NCBI RefSeq assembly: GCF_003885105.1
Contig: NZ_QWZQ01000006.1
Span: 1-64,000, forward strand
Direction of reading: 5' to 3'
Length of the DNA: 64,000 nucleotides
Source: Lactiplantibacillus garii
GTDB taxonomy: Bacteria; Bacillota; Bacilli; Lactobacillales; Lactobacillaceae
Both the position numbers and the translations under genes were made by a program. This document shows, in pieces, positions 7,692 through 16,956 of the stretch (the first letter of the stretch is position 1; every line of letters begins with the position of its first letter). The notes beneath the pieces were generated by a model. That model made no database searches, was not told where the DNA came from, and worked only from the letters and a program-made list of their open reading frames with translations.

Positions 7692-10208
7692 TTAGTGTTG
7701 ATTAGCGCTAAAAAGTTCGAAGTGTTGTTTTAAATACTGACCGGTCACGCTGGCCGGGTTGGCACTAACGGCTTGCGGTGTCCCGGTTGCGACGACGTGC
7801 CCACCGTTAATACCGCCGGCCGGCCCCATGTCGATGACGTAATCGGCGTTGGCAATGACGTCGAGATCGTGTTCAATTGCAATCACGGTCGCGCCTTGCT
7901 GGATCAACTGATCAAAAACTTTGACCAGCTGTTGGATATCCAGCGGGTGCAACCCGACGGACGGTTCGTCAAAGACAAACAGGGTCCCGGTTTGACGTTT
8001 ACCAATGCGTGACGTGAGCTTTAAACGCTGCGCCTCACCACCGGATAATTCGGGAGTACTTTCGCCAAGCAGCAGGTAACCCAGGCCCATTGCGTGCAGA
8101 ATTTGTAAGGTGTTTTCAATGGCGGCTTCGTCCTTAAACAGTGGGAGGGCTTCGTCGACCGATAAGGCGAGCACGTCGGCAATCGTGTAGCCGTTCCAAG
8201 TAACGGCCAGGGTTGCTTGATTATAACGCCGGCCGTGACACTGTGGGCAGACTTCGGTGATATCCGGTAAGTACTGGACGTCTAGCGAAATTTGACCAGT
8301 TCCGCCGCAGACCGGGCAGGCCCCGGCCTTAACGTTGTAGGAGAACTGACTAGCCCCGTAGCCGCGGGCTTGGGCATCCGGAGTAGCTGCGAACAAGCGG
8401 CGGAGGTTGTCCAAAATATTCGTGTAGGTAGCCACGGTGGAGCGGACGTTTTTGCCCACGGGGACCGAGTCCACTTCGACAACGTGGCGGACGTGGTTAT
8501 TATCAAACGCCTTGACGTGTTTAGGAAGTGCCTGGTGCTTGGCCGTTGCGTTGAGTGCGGGAATCAAACTGTCCAGTACCAGCGTTGTTTTACCCGCGCC
8601 GCTCATCCCGGTCACGGTCGTTAAGCGGTTTTTCGGGAACTGAACGTGGACGTCCTGGATATTGAACCGGTGCGCAACTTCGAGATCTAAAGCCCCCTTG
8701 GCCCAGAGTTGGTGGTCGGTTAAAACCGGCCGTTCGCGGAGTGTCGCGTGTCCCGTTAAAAACGGTGCGATCAGGGACGTTGGTTGGGTTTTAATGGCCG
8801 CCACGGTTCCCTGATCGACCACGGTCCCGCCGTGTTTACCGGCTCCCGGGCCAATTTCAATGACGTAATCGGCGGCACTAATGATGCTGGTGTCGTGATC
8901 AACTACTACGACCGAGTTTCCTTGCGCGACCAAGCCCCGAAACGCCTTGATCAAACCGTTGACGTTGGCGGGGTGTAAGCCAACGGAGGGTTCGTCCAGT
9001 ACGTAAAGAACGCCGGTCGTGGCACTGCGGAGAGTCCGTCCTAACTGAATTCGTTGCAATTCCCCAGTGGAAAGGGTCGCACCCGGTCGACTGAGCGTGA
9101 GGTAGTCGAGCCCGAGGTCTTCCATGGGTTGCAGGCTCAGCAGCAACTCGTCCACGAGCGATTGGCCGAGCCGGGCCATCTTAGCGGGTAACCAGTCGAC
9201 AATGGTGGTGGCGAACTGGTGCAGGTCGGCGACGGTCATGGCACTGACCTCGGCAATGTTTTTACCGTTTAAAAGCTGGTTGAGTAACTTAGGGTTGAAA
9301 CGGGAACCGCGGCAGTCCGGACAGGTATCAAATTTATAAAATTTATTGAGGCGGGTGATGGCCCGTTCGTTTTTAGTGGTCGCCATGCTATCTTCTACCG
9401 CCGCAAAGGCGTTTTCGTAGACGGCGTTGTCCATGTGAAATATTTTCCCCTTGGAACTGGGAATATTGATTGCAATCGTCTGTTTCGGCCCGTGCAGGAC
9501 CCGCTGTTTATCGGCCGCACTAAGGTCCTTATAGGGCACGTCGATTGGAATTCCAATCTCGCGGGCAACGATGGGCATGAAGTTGCGGCCTGGTAAGTGC
9601 CACGACGCCACCGCACCCGCTTGGATGGTCTGGTTTTCGTCAGCAATGATCAGGTCGGGATCGATTTGACGGACTTCACCAAGCCCGCCACAGGTCGGAC
9701 AGGCCCCGGCGGAGTTAAACGCAAAGTCCTCCGCCCCGTACGCCGTAAAGTGAACGCCACAGGTTGGGCAGACTAAATGGCCCATGTTTTCCGCCACGGC
9801 CAAGGTTGGTTGTTGACGGTGACCGTAAGGACAAACCGGAGTACCTAACCGCGAAAAGACTAAGCGCAAGATGTTTAAGCTTTCGGACATAGTCCCGACG
9901 GTCGAACGGACGCCGGGGACTTGCGGTCGTTGGCGGAGTGCCAGGGCCGAGGGTAAGTACTGAACGGAATCGACGTTGGCCTTGCCGACCTGGTTGATTC
10001 GCCGACGGGTAAAGGTTGAGAGGGCGTTTAAATAACGCCGGGCCCCCTCCGCGTATAGGACCCCCATTGCGAGCGAAGACTTCCCGGAACCGCTGCGACC
10101 GGTAATGGCGACAAACGCGTTGAGCGGGATGTCGATGTCCAGATTTTTTAGATTATTGACGTGGGCTCCACGAACTTTGATGTGGGTCGGAATGGTTGCT
10201 TTTACCAT
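7692..10208 (-). CDS. UvrA-like ABC ATPase, short paralogue
   Basis: An 838-residue protein with two UvrA-type ATP-binding halves. The first has Walker A GRSGSGKSS, signature LSTGELQR and Walker B LDEPSVGLHP; the second has GMSGAGKTT, LSGGEAQRL and FDEPSVGLHP. CxxC zinc motifs are present (CPTCG, CPDCRG, CPVCGG, CPQCHG). True UvrA is about 940-950 residues; this protein is about 100 shorter, mainly before the first signature, where UvrA carries the UvrB-binding region, so it is probably a UvrA2-type protein and not the excision-repair subunit. Such paralogues have been linked to drug or DNA-damage tolerance, without an established mechanism here. GGGAG lies 10 bases before ATG. No uvrB is near. 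Confidence 0.85.
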   Translation of the reverse strand: MVKATIPTHIKVRGAHVNNLKNLDIDIPLNAFVAITGRSGSGKSSLAMGVLYAEGARRYLNALSTFTRRRINQVGKANVDSVQYLPSALALRQRPQVPGVRSTVGTMSESLNILRLVFSRLGTPVCPYGHRQQPTLAVAENMGHLVCPTCGVHFTAYGAEDFAFNSAGACPTCGGLGEVRQIDPDLIIADENQTIQAGAVASWHLPGRNFMPIVAREIGIPIDVPYKDLSAADKQRVLHGPKQTIAINIPSSKGKIFHMDNAVYENAFAAVEDSMATTKNERAITRLNKFYKFDTCPDCRGSRFNPKLLNQLLNGKNIAEVSAMTVADLHQFATTIVDWLPAKMARLGQSLVDELLLSLQPMEDLGLDYLTLSRPGATLSTGELQRIQLGRTLRSATTGVLYVLDEPSVGLHPANVNGLIKAFRGLVAQGNSVVVVDHDTSIISAADYVIEIGPGAGKHGGTVVDQGTVAAIKTQPTSLIAPFLTGHATLRERPVLTDHQLWAKGALDLEVAHRFNIQDVHVQFPKNRLTTVTGMSGAGKTTLVLDSLIPALNATAKHQALPKHVKAFDNNHVRHVVEVDSVPVGKNVRSTVATYTNILDNLRRLFAATPDAQARGYGASQFSYNVKAGACPVCGGTGQISLDVQYLPDITEVCPQCHGRRYNQATLAVTWNGYTIADVLALSVDEALPLFKDEAAIENTLQILHAMGLGYLLLGESTPELSGGEAQRLKLTSRIGKRQTGTLFVFDEPSVGLHPLDIQQLVKVFDQLIQQGATVIAIEHDLDVIANADYVIDMGPAGGINGGHVVATGTPQAVSANPASVTGQYLKQHFELFSANQH

Positions 10209-10329
10209 AAAAAAACTCCCTTCAGACGCTGATGAACTAGTTCCATGCTACAACACCCAGCTAAATTTTCCCATCAATCGGCCGTATGGTAAACTTAAGC
10301 CAATTAACGAGAAAACGGAGGGGGACGCG

Positions 10330-12165
10330 ATGCAAAAAAGTAGGCGGTGGGGTTGGCTAGTCGGGCTCTGCGGGTTAGTTGCGTTTATAACGTGGTTGGG
10401 GTTAGGCCCTGTTTTTGCGCGGGCAGACTACCGCGTGGACGATTACCACGTTAACGTTAACGTGCAACCGGACGGCAGTGCGCAGGTGACGCAGACGATG
10501 GCGTATGAATTCTATGATGACTACCACGGGGTGTTCAACGTGCAGGACCTACGGGGAATTTCGGGGGCTAAGCTGGAAACGGTCACGACGAAGCTAAACG
10601 GTGGTCCCCAAAAAGTTGCGCACGCGGCCACTGACGGCGCTAACAATACGTATTCGTTGAGTCAAAATAAGCAGCGAATGCGGATCAAATTATACCGGCA
10701 AGTGCGCGATGCGGACGTTTTACGGGTCGCTTACAAGTACCAGCTGTACGGGGTGGTGACCAACTACGCCGATACCGCCGAGTTAAATTGGAAGGTGATC
10801 GGTAACGGCTGGGACGTGGCGTTGCAGCACGGTAAAATCACGATCCAGTTACCTAGTAAAAACGTGACGACACTGCAGGCGTGGACGCACGGACCGTTAA
10901 GCGGGCACACGACCGTGGACCATAAGAATGGGCGCGTGACGCTGACCGTTCAGCGGAATCCCGCGAATCGTTTTGTCGAAAGTCACCTGTTATTTCCAAC
11001 CAGCGTAACTGCGACTAATCAGCGGACCAGTTCTAAAAAGCGGAAGGCGACCGTTCAAAAGCAGGAAGCGGCACTCGCGCGCCAGGCGAATCAACGGCGC
11101 CAACGGTCCCAATTGCTCCGCCGGGTAAGCGTGGTGGCGGCTGGCGTTGTTTGGGTGCTCATTGTCGCTGGTTACCTCTGGTGGTTTTACCGGCACCCGG
11201 CTAATTCCCACCAAAAACCGCTTCCGTTGGCGCACTCGTTTGACGTGCCACCGGTCAGCCCGGCGGTGGCACAAGCGTTATTAACGGGACGAGCGCCGGA
11301 TACTAAGGCCCTGACCGGGGAAATTTTACGGGCCGCGGCCGACCACGAGATTCGAATTGAGTCCGCTACGGACAAGCACCGTCCTGTGGTGGTGTTGACA
11401 AAATTAAAAACAATTCACAATTCGTTTTTGGCAAACTGTTTTACCACGGTTGCGCCCAGTGGAACGTTCCGCCTGACGGAACTTAAAAAGTACGGACAGC
11501 GTGACCAGTCTGGCCGGGTCAACGGTTGGTTTAGCAAATGGCAACGAACGGTCAATCAGGACGTTGCGGTTTATCGGGATGAAACGAACGCCGCGATTCA
11601 GCACTACACGTTGGGCGGGGCCATCATGGTCACGATTACCGGAATCATTGCGAGCGGCCTGGGAACGTTACTTAGTGCGCACGTTGCACTCGCCATGGGG
11701 AGTGTGGCCGCAATCGGCGCCGTGGCGTTTTGGGTGACCTGGCTAGTTCGGCGTCGGCAAGTCCTAACTAATACGGACGCCGGGCTGCAACTGATCAATC
11801 AAATTAGCGGGCTTCGCCGGATGTTAAAAGACATTGGTCATTTTAATACGGCCGAAGTGGGTGATCTGATTCTATGGGAACAGCTGTTACCATACGCGGC
11901 GGCCTTCGGGTTAGCTAAAAAGGTCACGGCGCAACTCGCCGTTGACTTTGGGACCGATGCCCTAGCAACCGGCATGGCACTTTATTACCCGCTGTTTTAC
12001 GCTAACGGTGGCGCGCAGGTGGACCTTTCGGGAGTCATTAGTAATAGCTTTAGCGGGGCAATCAGTGCGTCGGTGGATGCCAGCTCGTCATCCGGCGCTT
12101 CCGGGGGCTTCTCGGGTGGCAGTTCGGGCGGCTTTGGCGGTGGTTCCGGTGGGGGCGCGTTTTAA
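10330..12165 (+). CDS. DUF2207 membrane protein with Gly/Ser-rich C-terminus
   Basis: A 611-residue protein. It has an N-terminal signal/anchor (about residues 8-29), an extracellular beta-rich DUF2207 domain starting RADYRVDDYHVNVNVQPDG, a membrane segment near 265-285 preceded by a basic KKRKATVQKQEA stretch, a cytoplasmic region, and two helices (YTLGGAIMVTITGI, ALAMGSVAAIGAVAF) near 430-480. The tail is almost pure Gly/Ser (GGFSGGSSGGFGGGSGGG). The start at ATG 10330 has CGGAGGGGG upstream; earlier frames overlap the divergent gene. DUF2207 proteins are widespread uncharacterised membrane proteins of Gram-positive bacteria. Function unknown. Confidence 0.8.
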   Translation: MQKSRRWGWLVGLCGLVAFITWLGLGPVFARADYRVDDYHVNVNVQPDGSAQVTQTMAYEFYDDYHGVFNVQDLRGISGAKLETVTTKLNGGPQKVAHAATDGANNTYSLSQNKQRMRIKLYRQVRDADVLRVAYKYQLYGVVTNYADTAELNWKVIGNGWDVALQHGKITIQLPSKNVTTLQAWTHGPLSGHTTVDHKNGRVTLTVQRNPANRFVESHLLFPTSVTATNQRTSSKKRKATVQKQEAALARQANQRRQRSQLLRRVSVVAAGVVWVLIVAGYLWWFYRHPANSHQKPLPLAHSFDVPPVSPAVAQALLTGRAPDTKALTGEILRAAADHEIRIESATDKHRPVVVLTKLKTIHNSFLANCFTTVAPSGTFRLTELKKYGQRDQSGRVNGWFSKWQRTVNQDVAVYRDETNAAIQHYTLGGAIMVTITGIIASGLGTLLSAHVALAMGSVAAIGAVAFWVTWLVRRRQVLTNTDAGLQLINQISGLRRMLKDIGHFNTAEVGDLILWEQLLPYAAAFGLAKKVTAQLAVDFGTDALATGMALYYPLFYANGGAQVDLSGVISNSFSGAISASVDASSSSGASGGFSGGSSGGFGGGSGGGAF

Positions 12166-12185
12166 CGGCTACCCGTTGCCGCGGA

Positions 12186-12287
12186 GATACGCGGCGCCCG
12201 GAACAAAACTTTTGAAGCCCAGCTTCTTTTTTCTAGTCGGTGGTGTCGAAACGGGTTTTAAAAGCCGATTTGTTTCGCATAACAGCA
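12186..12287 (+). repeat. Gene-end module, copy C
   Basis: GGAACAAAACTTTT is followed by a small terminator (GAAGC-CCA-GCTTC then TTTTTT, 12214-12232), then GTCGAAACG and AAAAGCCGATTTGTTTCGC and CATAAC. The same order is seen downstream of the suf and malY genes. It lies 20 bases after the DUF2207 stop and reads in the same direction. Confidence 0.75.
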
Positions 12288-12330
12288 ATTAACCGCTTAT
12301 TTCAAAACCAGGAATAAGCGGTTAATTTTT
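12288..12330. terminator. Strong hairpin terminator
   Basis: ATTAACCGCTTATT and AATAAGCGGTTAAT form a near-perfect stem of about 14 bp with an 11-base loop, followed by TTTTT on the plus strand. It sits immediately after gene-end module C. Confidence 0.75.
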
Positions 12331-12520
12331 GTTATGCTCGCAAACTGAGCGGTTTTGGCCCATGCGCCTGAAAGCTTTACCGTGCATTAAATCAACGGAC
12401 GCTAACGCTGGAAGTGTGTTTTCCCGTTAGCGAAGATTTTTTAAGTGTAGGGGGTTGTACTTGAACGGGATTATCGGTAACCTTAGGTGGTAAGGCTTAC
12501 ATAGAATGGATGGTTTATAG

Positions 12521-13318
12521 ATGACAGTAAAACTAATTGCAACTGACATGGACGGGACCTTCTTGGATAATCACGGCGAGTACGACCGGCCCCGCTTTAC
12601 GAAGATTTACCGGGCGCTTCAGCAACGCGGTATTCAGTTTGTTATTGCTAGCGGCCACCAAGCCGTTGAACTCGCCGACTACTTCGCGGATTATCCCGAC
12701 ATGTGGTTGATTGGTGGCAACGGTGCCGAATTACTTAACGCGCGGGTTGGTCTGAGCGCCGAAACGTTTACGCCGAGCGCGACGGCGCAAGTTTTGGCCG
12801 GCTTAGCGCCGTACCCCGAGTTACAGCTTGCACTGTGTGGCACCCGAACGGTGTACGTCGCGCAGAATGCCAATCCTAGTTTCGTGGCGCAAATGCGGGA
12901 TTACTACTACCAATTGGAAACGGTCGCCGATTTAACGACCGTCACGGAACCGGTCGTTAAGTTTGATGTGATTTGCCCACCGGAAAAAACGGACCAGCTC
13001 GTTTACGAACTGACGCCTAAGTTAGCGGGCATCGCCGTGCCGGTTTCTGGTGGTCAGGGCAGTATGGATCTGATTCAACCGGGGATGCACAAGGGCCGGG
13101 CCTTAAAACGGCTGGGTCAACGGTTGGGTATCGCTCCCACCGAAATGCTCGCGTTTGGTGACGGCACGAACGACCTCGAAATGTTCCACTACGTTAAAAC
13201 CGGGGTCGCCATGCAAAACGCCCCGGCCAACGTGAAGGCCAACGCCGCAGCCGTGACCGGGACCAACCTGGACGGCGGGGTCCTGAGCTACATTGAGCAA
13301 CACGTTTTGGAAGCTTAG
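12521..13318 (+). CDS. Cof-type HAD-IIB phosphatase
   Basis: A 265-residue cytoplasmic hydrolase of the haloacid dehalogenase superfamily. Motif I is DMDGTF (about residues 9-14, nucleophile Asp), motif II is IASGHQ, a lysine lies near HKGRAL, and motif IV is FGDGTNDLEMF. A C2B cap lies between, about residues 85-185. Family members dephosphorylate sugar phosphates, nucleotides or FMN; the substrate cannot be read from the sequence. The ATG at 12521 lacks an obvious strong Shine-Dalgarno sequence (GGATGG upstream). It appears monocistronic. Confidence 0.85.
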   Translation: MTVKLIATDMDGTFLDNHGEYDRPRFTKIYRALQQRGIQFVIASGHQAVELADYFADYPDMWLIGGNGAELLNARVGLSAETFTPSATAQVLAGLAPYPELQLALCGTRTVYVAQNANPSFVAQMRDYYYQLETVADLTTVTEPVVKFDVICPPEKTDQLVYELTPKLAGIAVPVSGGQGSMDLIQPGMHKGRALKRLGQRLGIAPTEMLAFGDGTNDLEMFHYVKTGVAMQNAPANVKANAAAVTGTNLDGGVLSYIEQHVLEA

Positions 13319-13401
13319 GCGGTATTTTCAGAAAAGAGTAGCGGTTTGATTTGCCAAAGTAGTTGTTGGCATGCTAATATTTATCTATATGATTAACGAC
13401 A

Positions 13402-13440
13402 CAGGAGGCTGGGAGGTTTAATCCCGACCTCTTTTCTGTA
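13402..13440 (+). promoter_or_regulatory. Possible leader hairpin before the ABC-F gene
   Basis: The 5' region can fold as ACAGGAGGCTGGGA against TCCCGACCTCTTTTCTGT, with mismatches. It lies between a promoter candidate (TTGCCA, 18 bp, TAATAT at about 13351-13380) and the start codon. Leader attenuation is common for ABC-F genes, but the structure here is weak. Confidence 0.25.
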
Positions 13441-13476
13441 TGTACGGCTCATGACAAAAAAAGTAGAGGTATTTAA

Positions 13477-15099
13477 ATGCTCACCGTAAGTAATGTTAGT
13501 ATGCAGTTTTCAACTCGCAAACTTTATGAAGAGGTTAATTTAAAATTTACGCCGGGAAACTGCTACGGCGTTATTGGCGCTAACGGGGCGGGGAAATCAA
13601 CGTTCCTGAAGATTTTGGAAGGTAAACTTCAACCAACGACCGGGACGGTTTCCATGGGCCCCAACGAGCGGATGTCCAGCCTAAACCAAAACCACTTTGC
13701 CTTTGACGATGAAGAAGTTTTAGCCACGGTGATCCGTGGTCACGAAAAGCTTTACGAGATCATGGTTGAAAAAGATGCGCTGTACGCTAAGCCGGATTTT
13801 AGTGACGAAGACGGAATCCGGGCGGCCGAACTAGAAGGCGAATTTGCCGAAATGGACGGCTGGAACGCGGAGTCGGAAGCTGACCAGTTGTTACAAGACT
13901 TGGGCATTGACGAATCCATGCAACACTTAAAAATGAGTGAATTGACCGAACCACAAAAGGTGAAGGTCTTACTTGGGCAAGCCCTGTTCGGCAACCCCGA
14001 CGTTTTACTTTTAGACGAACCGACCAACGGGTTAGACGTTCAATCCATTAGTTGGTTGGAAGATTTCTTGGCAAGTTACCAGAACACCGTTATCGTGGTT
14101 TCCCATGACCGGCACTTTTTGAACCAAGTTTGTACGCACATGTGTGACGTGGACTTCGGCAAGATCACGCTGTTCGTTGGTAACTATGACTTCTGGATGG
14201 AATCCAGTCAGTTGGCGGCTAAGTTACAGGCTAACGCCAACGCTAAGAAGGCTGACCAGATCAAGGAATTACAAGAATTCGTGGCCCGATTTAGTGCCAA
14301 CGCTTCGAAATCTAAACAAGCGACGTCGCGGAAGAAACAGTTGGAAAAAATCACGCTGGACGATATCAAGCCGTCTTCCCGGAAGTACCCGTTCATCAAG
14401 TTTACGCCCGACCGGGAACTGGGGAATGATTTGTTGCGGGTCGAAAACGTTTCGAAGACCATCGAAGGCGTGAAGATTCTGGATAACATTAGCTTCACCC
14501 TACGGCCAACCGAAAAAACGGCGTTGATTAGTCGTAACGACTTAGCAACGACGACCTTGATGCAAATTATTGCCGGCGACTTACAACCGGATAGTGGGGA
14601 AGTGGTTTGGGGCCAAACCACGTCGCGGACGTATTTACCAAAGGACATTAACGAAGAATTTGCCGGTAGCGAGTTACCGATCATTGATTGGTTACGGCAG
14701 TTTGCTTCTAAGGAAGAGAGTGACAACACGTTCCTGCGGGGCTTCTTAGGGAAAATGCTGTTTTCTGGTCAGGACGTGGAACGGCCAGTCAACGTGTTAT
14801 CCGGGGGCGAAAAGGTTCGCGGGATGTTGTCCAAGATGATGCTAAGCCGGGCCAACGTGCTACTTTTAGACGACCCAACGAACCACTTGGACTTGGAATC
14901 AATCACGGCACTAAACGACGCGCTGATTGCGTTTAACAGTGCGATTATTTTTACGTCCCACGACCACGAGTTCATTCAAACGATTGCTGATCACATCGTG
15001 GAAGTTAGTGCCAAGGGGGTCGTTGACCGTGGTGACACGACTTACGATGAATACCTCGCGCACGAAGCGACCCAGGGCCGGGTCCAAGACCTTTATTAA
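13477..15099 (+). CDS. ABC-F family ATPase, YkpA/YbiT-like
   Basis: A 540-residue soluble protein with two nucleotide-binding domains and no membrane segment. NBD1 has Walker A GANGAGKST (about 34-42) and Walker B LLLDEPTNGLD, but its signature reads LTEPQKVKV instead of LSGGE. NBD2 has an intact signature LSGGEKVRG and Walker B LLLDDPTNHLD, but its P-loop reads SRNDLATTT and lacks the lysine. The interdomain linker (about 250-310) is basic and helical. ABC-F proteins act on the ribosome as translation factors or antibiotic-resistance proteins; as far as I recall the degenerate second site is shared by this subfamily. AGAGG precedes the ATG. Confidence 0.85.
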   Translation: MLTVSNVSMQFSTRKLYEEVNLKFTPGNCYGVIGANGAGKSTFLKILEGKLQPTTGTVSMGPNERMSSLNQNHFAFDDEEVLATVIRGHEKLYEIMVEKDALYAKPDFSDEDGIRAAELEGEFAEMDGWNAESEADQLLQDLGIDESMQHLKMSELTEPQKVKVLLGQALFGNPDVLLLDEPTNGLDVQSISWLEDFLASYQNTVIVVSHDRHFLNQVCTHMCDVDFGKITLFVGNYDFWMESSQLAAKLQANANAKKADQIKELQEFVARFSANASKSKQATSRKKQLEKITLDDIKPSSRKYPFIKFTPDRELGNDLLRVENVSKTIEGVKILDNISFTLRPTEKTALISRNDLATTTLMQIIAGDLQPDSGEVVWGQTTSRTYLPKDINEEFAGSELPIIDWLRQFASKEESDNTFLRGFLGKMLFSGQDVERPVNVLSGGEKVRGMLSKMMLSRANVLLLDDPTNHLDLESITALNDALIAFNSAIIFTSHDHEFIQTIADHIVEVSAKGVVDRGDTTYDEYLAHEATQGRVQDLY

Positions 15100-15178
15100 A
15101 ATGAAAATGTGGTGACCTTTACCACTGATAATCCTCCCAGTCTGGTATGATAAATACATACTAGATGGGGGGATTTTT

Positions 15179-16393
15179 ATGATGGCGCCAGAATTTGATC
15201 AAACGTTGCGCCGCTGGTACGTGGGCCAATTAATCGTTTTAATGGTCGCCGTGATGGTTAGGTTACTGATTACGAACCAGGGGATGGCCTTTCCCGGTGG
15301 CGGGATGGTCATGATCATTTGGTTTTTAAATGCGTTGTGGCCGGCGATTGATGCTGACCAGCACGATTGGCGGCGATTGCGTCACTTTAACTATTACGTC
15401 CAAACGGTCCTGCTATTTACGTTGATGCCGATCATGGTTGCCAATTTGATCAACTTGGTCTGCCAGGCGACGACACTTGATGAACAGGGACTGATTGCCG
15501 TTGGGATGGCGTACTTGGTGGTCGCTTTCGTACCGGTTGGCTACGTCGTGACGGCGAAGATTCAATCGGTAGTGGGCCGCATCGCGGTTCTGATCTCCGC
15601 CATTTTCAGTGGCTTGATTGGGGCCCAACCCACGCTATTTGCTTTGCCACTCTTGAACGTCCCCGCGACGTTTAGCATGGTTAGTGACGCCGGGATTTTG
15701 GGAGCCGTGGGCTTTGTCATCACGGTCGGTGTTTTGATGGTCGCCTGGGGATTCCGGTTGCCCGCTTGGCGCTTGAACCGGCGGGCTAGTCGGGGCTTAG
15801 TTGGGTTGATCATCATCGTGGGTGTGGTCTTTAGTTTGTGGAACGCCTTTAGTGACGGTGCGACCTGGGCAACGACCTTTACCCGGTGGAACTTTCAGTT
15901 AAAAAACGCGACTTGGAAGATGTTTCTAAGTGGTTTGGAACCCGGGATCGCCGAAGAGTGGCTGTACCGTTACGCCGTCTTGACCATTTTACTCACGGCC
16001 TTTCGGCACAGCCGCTTCCAATTGCTCTGGAGTGTTGGTCTAAGTGGTGGGTTGTTCGGACTTTGGCACTTTACCAACGTTTTAGCGGGACAATCGTGGC
16101 AGGCAACCGGAGAACAAATGATCTTTGCCGCGACACTCGGGTGGTTCTTAGCGGTGGTCTACTTGTATACGGGGAGCATCACGGCTTCGATGGCGATTCA
16201 CGCGGCCATTGATATTTTAAGTATGATGGCTTCCGGTTCCCAAACGATGACCGTGCCGGACGCTTTTGAATGGCAAACGATTGGCCTGACCGTCGTCGTA
16301 TTTGTCGCCCTGACCATTTTCTTTTTAACGGGACGTCGCCGGCGAGTGATGCAGGCTTACGTTGACCAGCGGTTACTGCGATCGTTAGACTAG
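15179..16393 (+). CDS. CPBP-family intramembrane metalloprotease
   Basis: A 404-residue protein with about 9-10 predicted membrane helices. The C-terminal half carries the CPBP/ABI motifs: EEWLYR (motif 1, EExxxR, near residue 262), FGLWHFTN (motif 2, near 300) and a third IHAAID near 340. These Glu/His residues are the metal and catalytic residues of CAAX-type prenyl-protease homologues. In lactobacilli these proteins are often associated with bacteriocin immunity or processing, but no bacteriocin gene is adjacent, so the substrate is unknown. GGGGGGA precedes ATG 15179 with 7-base spacing. Confidence 0.85.
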   Translation: MMAPEFDQTLRRWYVGQLIVLMVAVMVRLLITNQGMAFPGGGMVMIIWFLNALWPAIDADQHDWRRLRHFNYYVQTVLLFTLMPIMVANLINLVCQATTLDEQGLIAVGMAYLVVAFVPVGYVVTAKIQSVVGRIAVLISAIFSGLIGAQPTLFALPLLNVPATFSMVSDAGILGAVGFVITVGVLMVAWGFRLPAWRLNRRASRGLVGLIIIVGVVFSLWNAFSDGATWATTFTRWNFQLKNATWKMFLSGLEPGIAEEWLYRYAVLTILLTAFRHSRFQLLWSVGLSGGLFGLWHFTNVLAGQSWQATGEQMIFAATLGWFLAVVYLYTGSITASMAIHAAIDILSMMASGSQTMTVPDAFEWQTIGLTVVVFVALTIFFLTGRRRRVMQAYVDQRLLRSLD

Positions 16394-16587
16394 AACCGAA
16401 TTGTTAAGCTTTAAAGGAAAAGAGCGTTCGGAAATGCTTGGCTAAAGGTGACTTTGATTGCTTACAACTAGATGGTGCAATTACGGTTGTGCCTTTTGAT
16501 TTTTACCCAACGGTTGACCGAATTATACCGTTTGTAACAAGTTTGTAATCTTCGTGTTATCTAATCGCAACGCCAGCTCGTTATACT

Positions 16588-16850
16588 AGCGTCAGACATG
16601 TGAAGTTTTTATAAGTTTACATACGCTTGATCAGGTTGATTCATAGTTGGGAGCTGGATCGGTTTACTTTTTCAGGACATCAAGCTTGGTTAGCTGTTGA
16701 TGGAAAGTAGCTCAGTTGGGTGAATCTTAAGTCTGATAAGCATGCAAATACCTCTCGGGATGGGCTGGGTCCATGACGAGGCACATAATTTGGCAGGCAA
16801 GTTGCCTGCAAGCCGATCAAGGCGTCCGTATTTAGCGGGCGCCTTTTTTG
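16588..16850 (+). ncRNA. Candidate structured RNA of about 250 nt
   Basis: The 563-bp gap between two genes contains TATACT (16582-16587) and a strong terminator at 16821-16849. Between them are several stems: CATCAA/TTGATG with GCT/AGC inside (about 16678-16702), GCAGGCA/TGCCTGC (about 16794-16810), and a long-range pairing of CTGGATCGGTTT (about 16653-16664) with AAGCCGATCAAG (about 16810-16821, one mismatch). No ORF over 40 codons with a ribosome site was seen. No riboswitch, T-box, RNase P, tmRNA or SRP signature could be recognised. It may be an independent sRNA or a leader; 6S RNA is possible but not shown. Confidence 0.5.
16821..16849 (+). terminator. Terminator of the 16.6-16.85 kb RNA candidate
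   Basis: GGCGTCCG pairs with CGGGCGCC (one G-U) around GTATTTAG and is followed by six T residues. The next gene starts 107 bases later, behind its own TATAAT. Confidence 0.85.
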
Positions 16851-16956
16851 CACGAATGTATTATTTATGAAAAAATCAGTCTATTTGTGGTAGCGGATTC
16901 ATTTTCGGTGACGGGGCGTGCTATAATTTGAGTACTAAGCCAGGGGAGGGGCGCTA

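Noticed and set aside
7692-10208. Housekeeping excinuclease subunit UvrA
   Set aside because: The protein is about 100 residues short in the UvrB-binding region and has no uvrB neighbour.
14208-14729. Long antisense frame within the ABC-F gene
   Set aside because: It has no ribosome site and lies fully inside a well-supported gene; high-GC third positions create such frames.
16700-16720. GTAGCTCAGTTGGG resembling a tRNA D-arm
   Set aside because: No T-arm, anticodon arm or acceptor stem at the right spacing; it belongs to the structured RNA candidate.
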